Notes under the pieces: model-generated | Databases searched by the model: none | What the model was told of the DNA's origin: nothing | The model's input: the letters and a program-made list of their open reading frames with translations, nothing else | In this document: piece by piece, positions 1 to 5,528 of the stretch | How the letters are laid out: every line of letters begins with the position of its first letter | How positions within the stretch are numbered: the stretch's first letter is position 1 | Assembly: GCA_905235425.1 (NCBI GenBank) | Contig: CAJOKY010000158.1 | Coordinates: 1 to 5,692 of the forward strand | Reading direction: 5' to 3' | Source: an uncultured Selenomonadaceae bacterium | Lineage (GTDB): Bacteria > Bacillota > Negativicutes > Selenomonadales > Selenomonadaceae | Length of the DNA: 5,692 nucleotides | Made by a program: the position numbers and the translations under genes

Positions 1-178
1 GATGCTGTATAATGATATGTGGAAGACAGTACCTAAAGATGAGCTTTACGGCGACGATAACGCGATGGATATTTACCGCGATATGTACCACGAAGAGCTG
101 ACAAAACAAATGGCTATGGACGGCGGTATTGGTCTTGCCGATTTTATTTATCAGCAACTTACTACTACGAAAAAATAG
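1..178 (+). CDS. flgJ: Flagellar rod-binding protein FlgJ-type, C-terminal end (5' truncated by the window)
   Basis: This is an open frame running in from the window edge (first full codon at position 2) and ending at TAG 176-178, giving 58 visible residues. Its pattern fits the end of the FlgJ N-terminal (rod-binding) domain: a TVPKDELYG segment, then DIYRDMYHEELTKQMA and GGIGLADFIYQQL. In this family the domain binds rod subunits in the periplasm and helps assemble the flagellar rod. No muramidase domain follows, as is usual for the single-domain FlgJ/rod-binding proteins of Firmicutes. The first visible Met is probably internal, since family members have more residues before this segment. 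The stop codon lies inside the first unit of a heptamer array, and the last codons (Thr-Thr-Thr-Lys-Lys) share an 11-base string with that array (157-167 and 270-280), so the tail may be repeat-derived. A flagellar gene cluster presumably lies to the left. Domain assignment is by recalled motif, not by search. Confidence 0.78.
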   Translation, partial: MLYNDMWKTVPKDELYGDDNAMDIYRDMYHEELTKQMAMDGGIGLADFIYQQLTTTKK

Positions 179-306
179 GGATTAGGGAACAGGGATTAGG
201 GATCAGGTTGTAGGTTTTCTACTATCTACCTCCTACCTCCTACCTCCTACCTCCTACCACCTATTCACTACTTACTACTAACTACTCACTACTAACTACT
301 CACTAA
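174..306. repeat. Heptanucleotide tandem array 1 (19 units)
   Basis: The stretch divides into 19 consecutive 7-mers with no slip in phase. The first block is of NNNAGGG type (aataggg, attaggg, aacaggg, attaggg, atcaggt, tgtaggt). Two transition units (tttctac, tatctac) follow, then four identical ctcctac units at 230-257, then NNNCTAC variants in which taactac and tcactac alternate, forming a 14-bp higher-order unit at 279-306. The array begins over the upstream TAG stop and ends about 25 bp before the regulator's start. No spacers, flanking direct repeats or open frame are seen. It resembles the heptanucleotide short tandem repeats known from cyanobacteria. Any function is unknown. Confidence 0.93.
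178..201 (+). other. Four-run GGG motif (putative G-quadruplex) at the flgJ stop codon
   Basis: GGG runs at 178-180, 185-187, 192-194 and 199-201 are separated by three 4-nt loops (atta, aaca, atta), which meets the usual G3 quadruplex pattern. The first G is the last base of the flgJ stop codon, so the motif would lie on the mRNA right at the end of translation. The pattern is seen directly; folding is inferred. Confidence 0.6.
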
Positions 307-315
307 ACATAAACC

Positions 316-322
316 GAAGGGA
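316..322 (+). promoter_or_regulatory. Ribosome binding site deciding the Lrp-family start
   Basis: GAAGGGA at 316-322 sits 8 nt before ATG 331. The in-frame TTG at 325 would leave only 2 nt, too close for a ribosome, so ATG 331 is the chosen start. Confidence 0.65.
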
Positions 323-330
323 AATTGTTA

Positions 331-810
331 ATGAAAGAACTTTTGGAAATATTACAAGGCAATTCAAGAATTTCAACGGCGGAGCTTGCGTCAATGTTGC
401 AAACGCCTGAAGAAGAAATTAAAAATCAAATAGCACTGCTTGAACAGGAAAAAATAATTCTCTCCTACAATACGCTGATTAATTGGGAACGCTACGGCGA
501 AGAATTTGTAACGGCTGTAATTGAAATAAATTTGACGCCGCAACGTGAGGTAGGTTTTGACGCGTTGGCAGAAAGAATTTGCCGTTTCGACGAAGTCCGC
601 GCAGTTTACCTTATGAGCGGCAATTTTGATTTACTTGTTGAGGTACAAGGTAAATCGCTTAAGGAAATTTCAACCTTCGTAGCCACGCGCCTTTCAACAA
701 TCGAAGGCGTAACACAGACGCGCAGTCACTTCATGTTAAAAGCGTATAAAAAAGACGGCATTATTTTGGAAGATAAAGAGCAAGATCGAAGGCTGGTGGT
801 TACGCCGTGA
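331..810 (+). CDS. Lrp/AsnC family transcriptional regulator (AlaR-like)
   Basis: This is a 159-residue cytoplasmic DNA-binding regulator. Residues about 1-50 form the AsnC-type winged helix-turn-helix: a helix starting MKELLEILQ, then ISTAELASMLQTPEEEI, the recognition region and the wing (IILSYNTLI). Residues about 58-140 form the RAM effector-binding domain, with the hallmark GNFDLLVEVQG (97-107) and IEGVTQTRSHFML (124-136). Length is normal for the family (about 150-165). The stop overlaps the start of the aminotransferase gene (GTGA, 807-810), indicating translational coupling. Lrp-type proteins sense amino acids and often control the adjacent gene. Together the pair resembles B. subtilis alaR-alaT (yugG-yugH), where the regulator acts on alanine transaminase expression, so alanine or a related amino acid is a reasonable guess for the effector. 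No clear promoter is visible upstream; the expected location is filled by heptamer array 1. Family is sure; the AlaR equivalence is inferred. Confidence 0.92.
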   Translation: MKELLEILQGNSRISTAELASMLQTPEEEIKNQIALLEQEKIILSYNTLINWERYGEEFVTAVIEINLTPQREVGFDALAERICRFDEVRAVYLMSGNFDLLVEVQGKSLKEISTFVATRLSTIEGVTQTRSHFMLKAYKKDGIILEDKEQDRRLVVTP

Positions 811-1964
811 CTTGGAGCGATAAACTCAGCACTTCGGTTAAATCAATCGCGCCGAGCGGCATAAGAAAATTTTTCGATATTGCCGCGCAGATGGACGACG
901 TAATTTCGCTTGGCGTAGGCGAGCCGGACTTCATAACCCCTTGGTCAATTCGTGAAAGTTGTGTCTATGGGCTTGAACGCGGCTACACAAGCTACACTGC
1001 CAATCGCGGTATGCCGGAACTGCGCAAGGAAATTGCCAAACATTACAAGCGGCTTTACAATCTTGAATACAATTCAGATACCGATGTTTTGGTAACCGTC
1101 GGCGTAAGTGAAGCGCTTGACATTGCACTAAGAGCGATTATCGAGCCCGGCGACGAAGTTTTAATACCCGAACCCTGCTATGTATCCTATCAAGCTTGTA
1201 CTGTATTGGCAGGCGGCGTACCCGTTTCAGTGCCGGCTAAACTTGAAAATGAATTTCGCATAACACCGGAAGAATTGGAAATTTACATAACGCCGAAAAC
1301 TAAGGCGATGTTAATCGGATATCCCAACAATCCTACCGGCGCGATAATGACGCGGCGGGATTTACAACGTATCGCGGAATTTGCCGAAAAGCATGATTTA
1401 ATTGTTATCTCGGACGAAATTTATGGTGACTTGACGTACAGCGGCTTACATGAATGTTTTGCCGCCATGCCGAATATGCGCGACAGGACGATTTTGTTAA
1501 ACGGTTTCAGTAAAGCCTACGCAATGACGGGCTGGCGTATCGGCTACGCGTTGGGAAATGAAGATTTTATAGCCGCAATGACGAAGATTCACCAATACAC
1601 CATGCTCTGTGCGCCGGTTACCGCACAGGTTGCCGCGATTGAGGCGTTAAAGCACGGCGAAAAGTATATGAAAAAAATGGTTGCCGAATACGACAGACGG
1701 CGGAATTTGATTTATGACGGTCTGAATAAATTGGGCTTGAAATGTTTTGAACCGAAAGGCGCGTTTTACATTTTCCCAGACATTACGTCTACCGGTATGA
1801 CGGCGGAAGATTTTGCAGAAAAACTTATACGTCAAGAGCGTGTGGCACTTGTACCCGGTACTGCCTTCGGAAAATCCGGTACGGGGCATGTGCGCTGCTC
1901 ATACGCTACGAGCATTGAAAAAATTTCTGCCGCACTTAAACGCATTGAAAAGTTTTTGGGCTAA
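807..1964 (+). CDS. PLP-dependent class I/II aminotransferase (AlaT/aspartate aminotransferase-like)
   Basis: This 385-residue fold-type I aminotransferase should transfer an amino group between an amino acid and a 2-oxo acid in the cytoplasm. Visible landmarks are GVGEPDF (36-42); YTANRGMPELR (63-73); the YPNNPTG cofactor and substrate loop (172-178); SDEIYGDL (202-209), with the Asp that contacts the pyridine nitrogen and the Tyr that contacts PLP; the SKAYAMTGWRIGY block (235-247), with Lys236 as the Schiff-base lysine; and Arg363 in GHVRCSYA, the usual substrate-carboxylate arginine. All catalytic positions appear intact and length is typical of subgroup I-gamma enzymes. It starts at GTG 807, overlapping the regulator's stop by 4 bp, with GGTGGT at 795-800 as a plausible ribosome binding site. 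The pairing with an Lrp regulator matches the B. subtilis alanine transaminase operon, so pyruvate/alanine with glutamate is the favoured reaction. Aspartate or aromatic substrates cannot be excluded from sequence alone. Confidence 0.95.
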   Translation: MTWSDKLSTSVKSIAPSGIRKFFDIAAQMDDVISLGVGEPDFITPWSIRESCVYGLERGYTSYTANRGMPELRKEIAKHYKRLYNLEYNSDTDVLVTVGVSEALDIALRAIIEPGDEVLIPEPCYVSYQACTVLAGGVPVSVPAKLENEFRITPEELEIYITPKTKAMLIGYPNNPTGAIMTRRDLQRIAEFAEKHDLIVISDEIYGDLTYSGLHECFAAMPNMRDRTILLNGFSKAYAMTGWRIGYALGNEDFIAAMTKIHQYTMLCAPVTAQVAAIEALKHGEKYMKKMVAEYDRRRNLIYDGLNKLGLKCFEPKGAFYIFPDITSTGMTAEDFAEKLIRQERVALVPGTAFGKSGTGHVRCSYATSIEKISAALKRIEKFLG

Positions 1965-1988
1965 ACGTCAGATTGGAGGTTTAGGCAG

Positions 1989-3119
1989 ATGAAGGTTAAA
2001 AAATTGGCTAAAAAAATTTCTGCAGGTTTAACTGCCGCCGCATTTGGTACGACCTTAATTTTTTCTACGCCTACTGCAGAGGCTATCGGCTTAGGTGACG
2101 CGATAGGTATAGGTGTCGGCGTTATCTCCGCCAATGAGCAGATTAATCAAGTTAAAAAGCAAATTGACATGATTAATAACACGGAGGAAGGCAGGCAGGC
2201 GCTTTATCAAAAGTTCCGTGAAGAATACGGCGTCGAAGAAAATTACGAGCTTAACACAAAACTTGATAAAATTATGGCGAACTTGTCGGCAGGTGTTGCA
2301 AAGGTTGACGGCACCATTACCAGCAAGCCGTACCTTTACTTCATATCGCAAAATGATACTTTAAATGCAGGTTGCGGTATGGGGCACGTCATGATGGTAA
2401 ATCGCGGTACATTTAATTATGTCGACTCTGATGACGAATTAGCCGCTATTATCGGTCACGAAATGGGACATGGTCAAAAAGATCACGCCGCCAATTCAGT
2501 TAAAAATAATCTCAATCAGCAACTTTTGGCGCAGGTAGGCGTTGCGGTTGCAGGCGGTACGACGCTTGCAAATTTAATCGGTTCACTTGCACTTACTCAC
2601 ACCATTGCAGACTACGGTCGCGGCAAAGAGGCAGAGGCTGATAATTTGGCATGGGATTATCTTTTGAATACAAATTACAATCTCGGTGCAACTGCTGCCG
2701 TTATGCAAAAGTTCGTAGATCTTGAAAAGGGGCATAAGCGTTCCGGTATAGAGAGCTTTTTCAATCCTTCCGACCACCCCGACAGTTCAAAGCGCCGTGA
2801 CAATTACGCGAAAAAACTTTATGAATACAGCAAGAAACATGCTGAAGTTGACAAAAAAGGCGTCGTGGTAGTGAATAAAAAAGAGTTCTTGACGCCGGCG
2901 CCGGTAGGTAAGATGTCATCAGCTGAACGCGCGTACTTTGTACTGGGTAATCTTGCCGTCGCTTATCATAAAGGGTATGACAAGCAGGAAGCGACTGTTT
3001 CAAACGGCACGGTTTATTTGGGACAGCAAGCGATTATTACGCCGGTTGAAGGTGACGAAGACGCGGCTACTTTGGCGGCACGGCTTAATGAAATTAAGAA
3101 TTTAAAAGCTAAAAGCTAA
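1989..3119 (+). CDS. Secreted M48 family zinc metalloprotease
   Basis: This 376-residue protein has an N-terminal export signal: lysine-rich start (MKVKKLAKK), a hydrophobic Ala/Gly/Thr stretch (about 11-25) and an AEA cleavage site before Ile33. A short Gly-rich segment (about 34-46) follows. The peptidase core carries the HEMGH zinc motif (His157, Glu158 catalytic, His161) and the downstream EAEAD motif, with Glu214 the likely third ligand and Asp218. GCGMGHVMMVNRGTF (128-142) and SDHPDSSKRRDNY (261-273) also match the M48C layout seen in BepA/LoiP-like and Oma1-like enzymes. No TPR repeats are present. Residues about 290-376 form a tail I do not recognise. ATG 1989 follows GGAGG (1975-1979) by 9 nt. 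The gene lies 24 bp after the aminotransferase with no terminator between them, so co-transcription is likely. Envelope protein quality control is the probable role, inferred from the family. The C-terminal codons (Lys-Ala-Lys-Ser) and the stop lie inside heptamer array 2. Confidence 0.92.
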   Translation: MKVKKLAKKISAGLTAAAFGTTLIFSTPTAEAIGLGDAIGIGVGVISANEQINQVKKQIDMINNTEEGRQALYQKFREEYGVEENYELNTKLDKIMANLSAGVAKVDGTITSKPYLYFISQNDTLNAGCGMGHVMMVNRGTFNYVDSDDELAAIIGHEMGHGQKDHAANSVKNNLNQQLLAQVGVAVAGGTTLANLIGSLALTHTIADYGRGKEAEADNLAWDYLLNTNYNLGATAAVMQKFVDLEKGHKRSGIESFFNPSDHPDSSKRRDNYAKKLYEYSKKHAEVDKKGVVVVNKKEFLTPAPVGKMSSAERAYFVLGNLAVAYHKGYDKQEATVSNGTVYLGQQAIITPVEGDEDAATLAARLNEIKNLKAKS

Positions 3120-3317
3120 TCAGGGAACAGGGATTAGGGATCAGGGAGCAGTTTTACTAACACCTAAAACCTAAAAGCTAACGGCTAACAGCTAATCAGG
3201 GAGCAGGGAGCAGGGAGTAGTTAAAAGCTAATCACTAACGGCTAACAGCTAACGGCTAACAGCTAACGGCTAACAGCTAACAGCTAATCGCTAACCGCTA
3301 AAAGCTAACCGCTAAAA
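3108..3317. repeat. Heptanucleotide tandem array 2 (exactly 30 units)
   Basis: This 210-bp array divides into 30 consecutive 7-mers without a phase slip. The blocks in order are: gctaaaa/gctaatc (3108-3121, coding end and stop of the protease); four agggNNN units (3122-3149); one degenerate unit (agtttta); ctaaNNN units (3157-3198); three gggagYa units (3199-3219); then gttaaaa and a long gctaaNN block (3227-3317). Inside the last block, NctaacG/gctaaca alternates three times (3234-3275) and gctaacc/gctaaaa twice (3290-3317), giving 14-bp higher-order units. A 24-nt segment (3122-3145) is identical to 184-207 in array 1. It fills almost all of the 264-bp gap between the protease and the flavodoxin; nothing else gene-like is seen in that gap. 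Function is unknown. Confidence 0.95.
3123..3146 (+). other. Four-run GGG motif (putative G-quadruplex) after the protease stop codon
   Basis: GGG runs at 3123-3125, 3130-3132, 3137-3139 and 3144-3146 are separated by 4-nt loops (aaca, atta, atca). The motif begins 3 nt after the TAA stop of the M48 gene, on the mRNA strand, mirroring the arrangement at the end of flgJ. A further three GGG runs at 3199-3215 fall one short of the pattern. Folding is inferred. Confidence 0.6.
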
Positions 3318-3323
3318 AAAATA

Positions 3324-3352
3324 TTGACGGCAAGAAAGTGCTATGATAATAT
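3324..3352 (+). promoter_or_regulatory. Putative sigma-A-type promoter of the flavodoxin gene
   Basis: TTGACG (3324-3329) matches the -35 consensus at five of six bases. Downstream, TATGATAATAT offers a -10: GATAAT (3345-3350, five of six, 15-bp spacing) or TAATAT (3347-3352, four of six, 17-bp spacing). An A-run (3313-3321) directly upstream could act as an UP-like element. Transcription would start near 3357, leaving a leader of about 27 nt with the ribosome binding site. It begins 7 bp after array 2 ends. Confidence 0.6.
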
Positions 3353-3383
3353 TTGCGGCGAAAATTTTATTGGAGGGATTTTG

Positions 3384-3812
3384 ATGAGCAAAATTGCAGT
3401 CGTGTTTTGGAGCGGCACGGGTAACACCGAATCAATGGCAGATGCTGTTGTAAAAGGCGTTAAGAGCGTGACGAATGAAGTTGACCTTTTTCAAGTTGAC
3501 GACTTTTCTGCAGATAAAATGTCCAAGTACGACGGCTTTATTTTCGGTTGTCCGGCAATGGGCGATGAAGTTTTGGAAGAAGATTCTTTTGAGCCGTTTT
3601 TCACCGAAGCCGAAGAAAAAATCGACGGTATTCCCGTTGCGTTATTCGGTTCTTACGGCTGGGGCGGCGGCGCGTGGATGGAAGCATGGGCTGATCGCAC
3701 TAAAGAAGCCGGAGCAAAGTTAATCGGTACCGTTATTGCCGAAAATGCGCCTGATGATGAGGCACTTGCTAATTGTGAAAAACTCGGCAAGGATTTGGCT
3801 AACGCGGTATAA
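3384..3812 (+). CDS. Flavodoxin (short-chain, FMN-binding)
   Basis: This 142-residue cytoplasmic FMN protein shuttles low-potential electrons, typically replacing ferredoxin under iron limitation. The phosphate-binding loop SGTGNTE is at 10-16, the first isoalloxazine loop GCPAMGDEVLEE at 55-66, and the second loop GSYGWGGGAWMEAW at 89-102, with Tyr91 and Trp93 near the flavin. Length and the Met/Trp-bearing loops resemble, from memory, the Megasphaera elsdenii and clostridial short-chain flavodoxins. ATG 3384 is chosen because GGAGGG (3372-3377) lies 6 nt upstream; an upstream in-frame TTG at 3324 is really the -35 box. It looks monocistronic: its own promoter lies upstream and an intrinsic terminator 28 bp downstream. 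No Fur-like operator was recognised. The redox partner is not encoded in the window. Confidence 0.96.
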   Translation: MSKIAVVFWSGTGNTESMADAVVKGVKSVTNEVDLFQVDDFSADKMSKYDGFIFGCPAMGDEVLEEDSFEPFFTEAEEKIDGIPVALFGSYGWGGGAWMEAWADRTKEAGAKLIGTVIAENAPDDEALANCEKLGKDLANAV

Positions 3813-3840
3813 AAATTATTTTTTCATGACAATAAAGTTT

Positions 3841-3873
3841 AAATCTCCGTTCATGTCAGAGCGGGGATTTTTT
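3841..3873 (+). terminator. Intrinsic terminator after flavodoxin
   Basis: AAATCTCCG (3841-3849) pairs with CGGGGATTT (3862-3870), giving a 9-bp stem with one G-U pair and a 12-nt loop. The 3' arm runs into six T residues (3868-3873), then GATTTT. This is a standard Rho-independent terminator and the clearest one in the window. Confidence 0.85.
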
Positions 3874-3902
3874 GATTTTATAAAAGGAGATTGAAAATTT
3901 TA

Positions 3903-4418
3903 ATGATTTTGATTGAAGGTCCGCGTTTACGCATTCGCCGCGCAGATTTATCAGATTTAAACTTCATTTTGGACTTGCAAGTTAAGCCGGAAAATGTTAA
4001 GTTTATAGTACCATTCAGCCAAGAATTTCATACAAAAATTTTAACTTCAAACTGCGCGAAGAGTATGGACGTTATCATTGAAGAGCGCGAAAGTAATTTA
4101 CCTGTCGGCTACTTTATGCTAAGTGAAATGGATAACCCCCATAACAAAATTGAACTTACGCAAGGCATAATTGATAAGAAAAATTGCGGTTACGGACGCG
4201 AGACGTTTACACTTTTGCTGAAATGGATTTTCGGCGTAAAAAAATATCACCGTGCTTTTCTTGACTGCAAGGAGTATAATTCTGTTGGCTTGCACCTTTA
4301 CGAAAGTTTAGGATTTAAGCGTGAAGGTGTTATGCGCGACGTAATTTTAACAAACGGCGTTTATGAAAATCTTATTCTGTTCGGAATACTTGACAGTGAA
4401 TTTCCGACGAATATATAG
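3903..4418 (+). CDS. GNAT family N-acetyltransferase (RimJ/RimL-like)
   Basis: This 171-residue GCN5-related acetyltransferase transfers an acetyl group from acetyl-CoA to an unknown acceptor in the cytoplasm. The N-terminal RLRIRRADLSDLNFIL (8-23) is the usual first strand and helix. VGYFML (68-73) is the central strand. IDKKNCGYGRETFTLLLKWIF (90-110) carries the acetyl-CoA pyrophosphate loop in K-x-x-G-x-G form (residues about 93-98). NSVGLHLYESLGFKREGVMRD (126-146) is the typical motif B ending. This layout fits the Acetyltransf_3 (RimJ/RimL/SpeG-like) subgroup; substrates there include protein N-termini, polyamines and antibiotics, and none can be chosen here. ATG 3903 is preferred; GGAG (3886-3889) lies 13 nt upstream, rather far, while the TTG at 3891 lies only 1 nt from it and is too close. 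It follows a strong terminator, but no convincing promoter is visible. The stop codon overlaps the ribosome binding site of the next gene. Confidence 0.88.
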   Translation: MILIEGPRLRIRRADLSDLNFILDLQVKPENVKFIVPFSQEFHTKILTSNCAKSMDVIIEERESNLPVGYFMLSEMDNPHNKIELTQGIIDKKNCGYGRETFTLLLKWIFGVKKYHRAFLDCKEYNSVGLHLYESLGFKREGVMRDVILTNGVYENLILFGILDSEFPTNI

Positions 4419-4432
4419 GAGGAATTTTTTTG
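4417..4432 (+). promoter_or_regulatory. Strong ribosome binding site with TTG start for the MscS gene
   Basis: AGGAGGAA (4417-4424) overlaps the acetyltransferase's TAG stop (4416-4418) and lies 7 nt (measured from GGAGG) before TTG 4430. The next in-frame ATG is 27 nt further on, without its own site. This supports the rare TTG start and suggests translational coupling. Confidence 0.8.
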
Positions 4433-5521
4433 GAAATAATTACAAATCTTTCCGAAATGGATTTTATAGAGATAATGGAATATTTGGTAATGCCGATATG
4501 TATTTTAGCATTTTCGCTTTTTGTCGGCATAGCGATAAATCGCGCATTGATACAAAGAGTGGCGCGACGTGCGAAAACTGATGAATCAAGCATTAAAGAA
4601 GTATTCTACCGCGCAATTCAAGGCGTACCAATTTCATTATGTATGGTTATCGGCTTGTACTGGGTAGTAAACACAAGTCAACTGCCGGATACATTGATAC
4701 AGCTTTTGTCGTACTTGCTTTTCACAAGCATAATGTTTACGATAACACGTGTGGTTGAGCGTACGGTTTCCGGCTTTATCAACATAAAATTTTCATCATC
4801 GGGTGATGCGTCGCAGTCCACTTTGATGAGTACGATTTTGAAAGTTTTTATCTACGCATCGGGCGTGTTGATTATTCTTCAATACTACGGCATATCTGTA
4901 GCGCCGATTATCACGGCAATGGGCGTCGGCGGTATGGCGGTTGCGTTGGGTTTACAAGAGACGTTGCAAAATATTTTCGCCGGTCTGCAAATTCTTTTGT
5001 CGAAACAAATTAAGGTAAATGACTTTATAAAAATCGGTGCCAATGAAGGTCGCGTAGTTGACATTAACTGGCGTTTTACAACTATTATGCCGGCAAATGA
5101 AGGTACTGTCATAGTTATACCGAATAAAGATATTGCAGGATCCACAAGCGTAAACTATTCGCGTCCGCGTGAAGATGTTATAATTGTAGTGCCTATAGGC
5201 GTCGGCTATGAAAGTGATTTGGAGCAAGTCGAGCGCGTCACAATTGAAGTTGCACGCGATATCATGATGGAAGTTGAAGGCTACGAACCGGCGATAACCT
5301 CTGAAGGCGTAGACATAAATCCTCTTGCGCCCAGCGTACTTTTTACTGAATTTGGAGATTCGTCCATAAATTTCAATGTCTTATTACATGCGCATAGATT
5401 TGTGAATCAATTAAAGATTAAACACAAATTTATTATGGCGATTACAAAACGCTATCGCGAAGAGGGCATTAATATTCCGTTCCCGATTCGTACTGTTTTG
5501 ATGCCTGATAAAAATAATTAA
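4430..5521 (+). CDS. MscS family mechanosensitive ion channel
   Basis: This 363-residue inner-membrane channel should open under membrane tension to release solutes during hypo-osmotic shock. Hydrophobic segments lie at about 17-38, 65-83, 89-108, 134-152 and 156-178, suggesting five transmembrane helices, two more than E. coli MscS. The last is the pore helix, with the Gly/Ala packing pattern MGVGGMAVALGLQETLQNIFAG (164-185). The MscS beta domain follows (QIKVNDFIKIGANEGRVVDINWRFT, 193-217; VIVIPNKDIAGSTSVNYSR, 227-245), then the C-terminal alpha/beta domain, ending with EEGINIPFPIRTV (344-356), the family's usual closing motif. All domains look complete. The TTG start is supported by a strong ribosome binding site overlapping the stop of the acetyltransferase gene, 11 bp upstream. 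Which ions or osmolytes pass cannot be told. Confidence 0.95.
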   Translation: MEIITNLSEMDFIEIMEYLVMPICILAFSLFVGIAINRALIQRVARRAKTDESSIKEVFYRAIQGVPISLCMVIGLYWVVNTSQLPDTLIQLLSYLLFTSIMFTITRVVERTVSGFINIKFSSSGDASQSTLMSTILKVFIYASGVLIILQYYGISVAPIITAMGVGGMAVALGLQETLQNIFAGLQILLSKQIKVNDFIKIGANEGRVVDINWRFTTIMPANEGTVIVIPNKDIAGSTSVNYSRPREDVIIVVPIGVGYESDLEQVERVTIEVARDIMMEVEGYEPAITSEGVDINPLAPSVLFTEFGDSSINFNVLLHAHRFVNQLKIKHKFIMAITKRYREEGINIPFPIRTVLMPDKNN

Positions 5522-5528
5522 ATGTTGG

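Noticed and set aside
174..306. CRISPR-like or telomere-like array
   Set aside because: Units are 7 bp and contiguous, with no spacers, so this is not CRISPR. The TTAGGG strings are part of a mixed heptamer array between chromosomal genes, not a terminal telomere repeat.
3151..3170. GTTTTA/TAAAAC inverted repeat as a terminator for the protease gene
   Set aside because: The stem is only 6 bp and AT-rich, with no T-run after it; it arises naturally from the repeat units.
3120..3383. A coding region with periodic peptide repeats in array 2
   Set aside because: Stop codons recur in all six frames through the array.
3324..3383. N-terminal extension of flavodoxin from TTG 3324
   Set aside because: The TTG is the -35 element. 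The extension lacks a ribosome binding site and does not fit the family's start, whereas ATG 3384 has GGAGGG 6 nt upstream.
3475..3723. Separate 82-codon frame inside the flavodoxin gene
   Set aside because: It lies wholly within a well-supported flavodoxin in another frame and shows no recognisable protein pattern.
3879..3884. TATAAA as a -10 box for the acetyltransferase
   Set aside because: No suitable -35 lies at the right distance, and the start of transcription would fall after the ribosome binding site.
4390..4417. Promoter TTGACA-16-TATATA just upstream of the MscS gene
   Set aside because: The -35 match is perfect, but transcription would start at about 4424, removing the strong ribosome binding site at 4417-4424. 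It also lies in the acetyltransferase coding end, so coincidence is more likely.
4885..5227. Reverse-strand open frames opposite the MscS gene
   Set aside because: They overlap a complete, motif-rich channel gene and have no plausible start context or family features.
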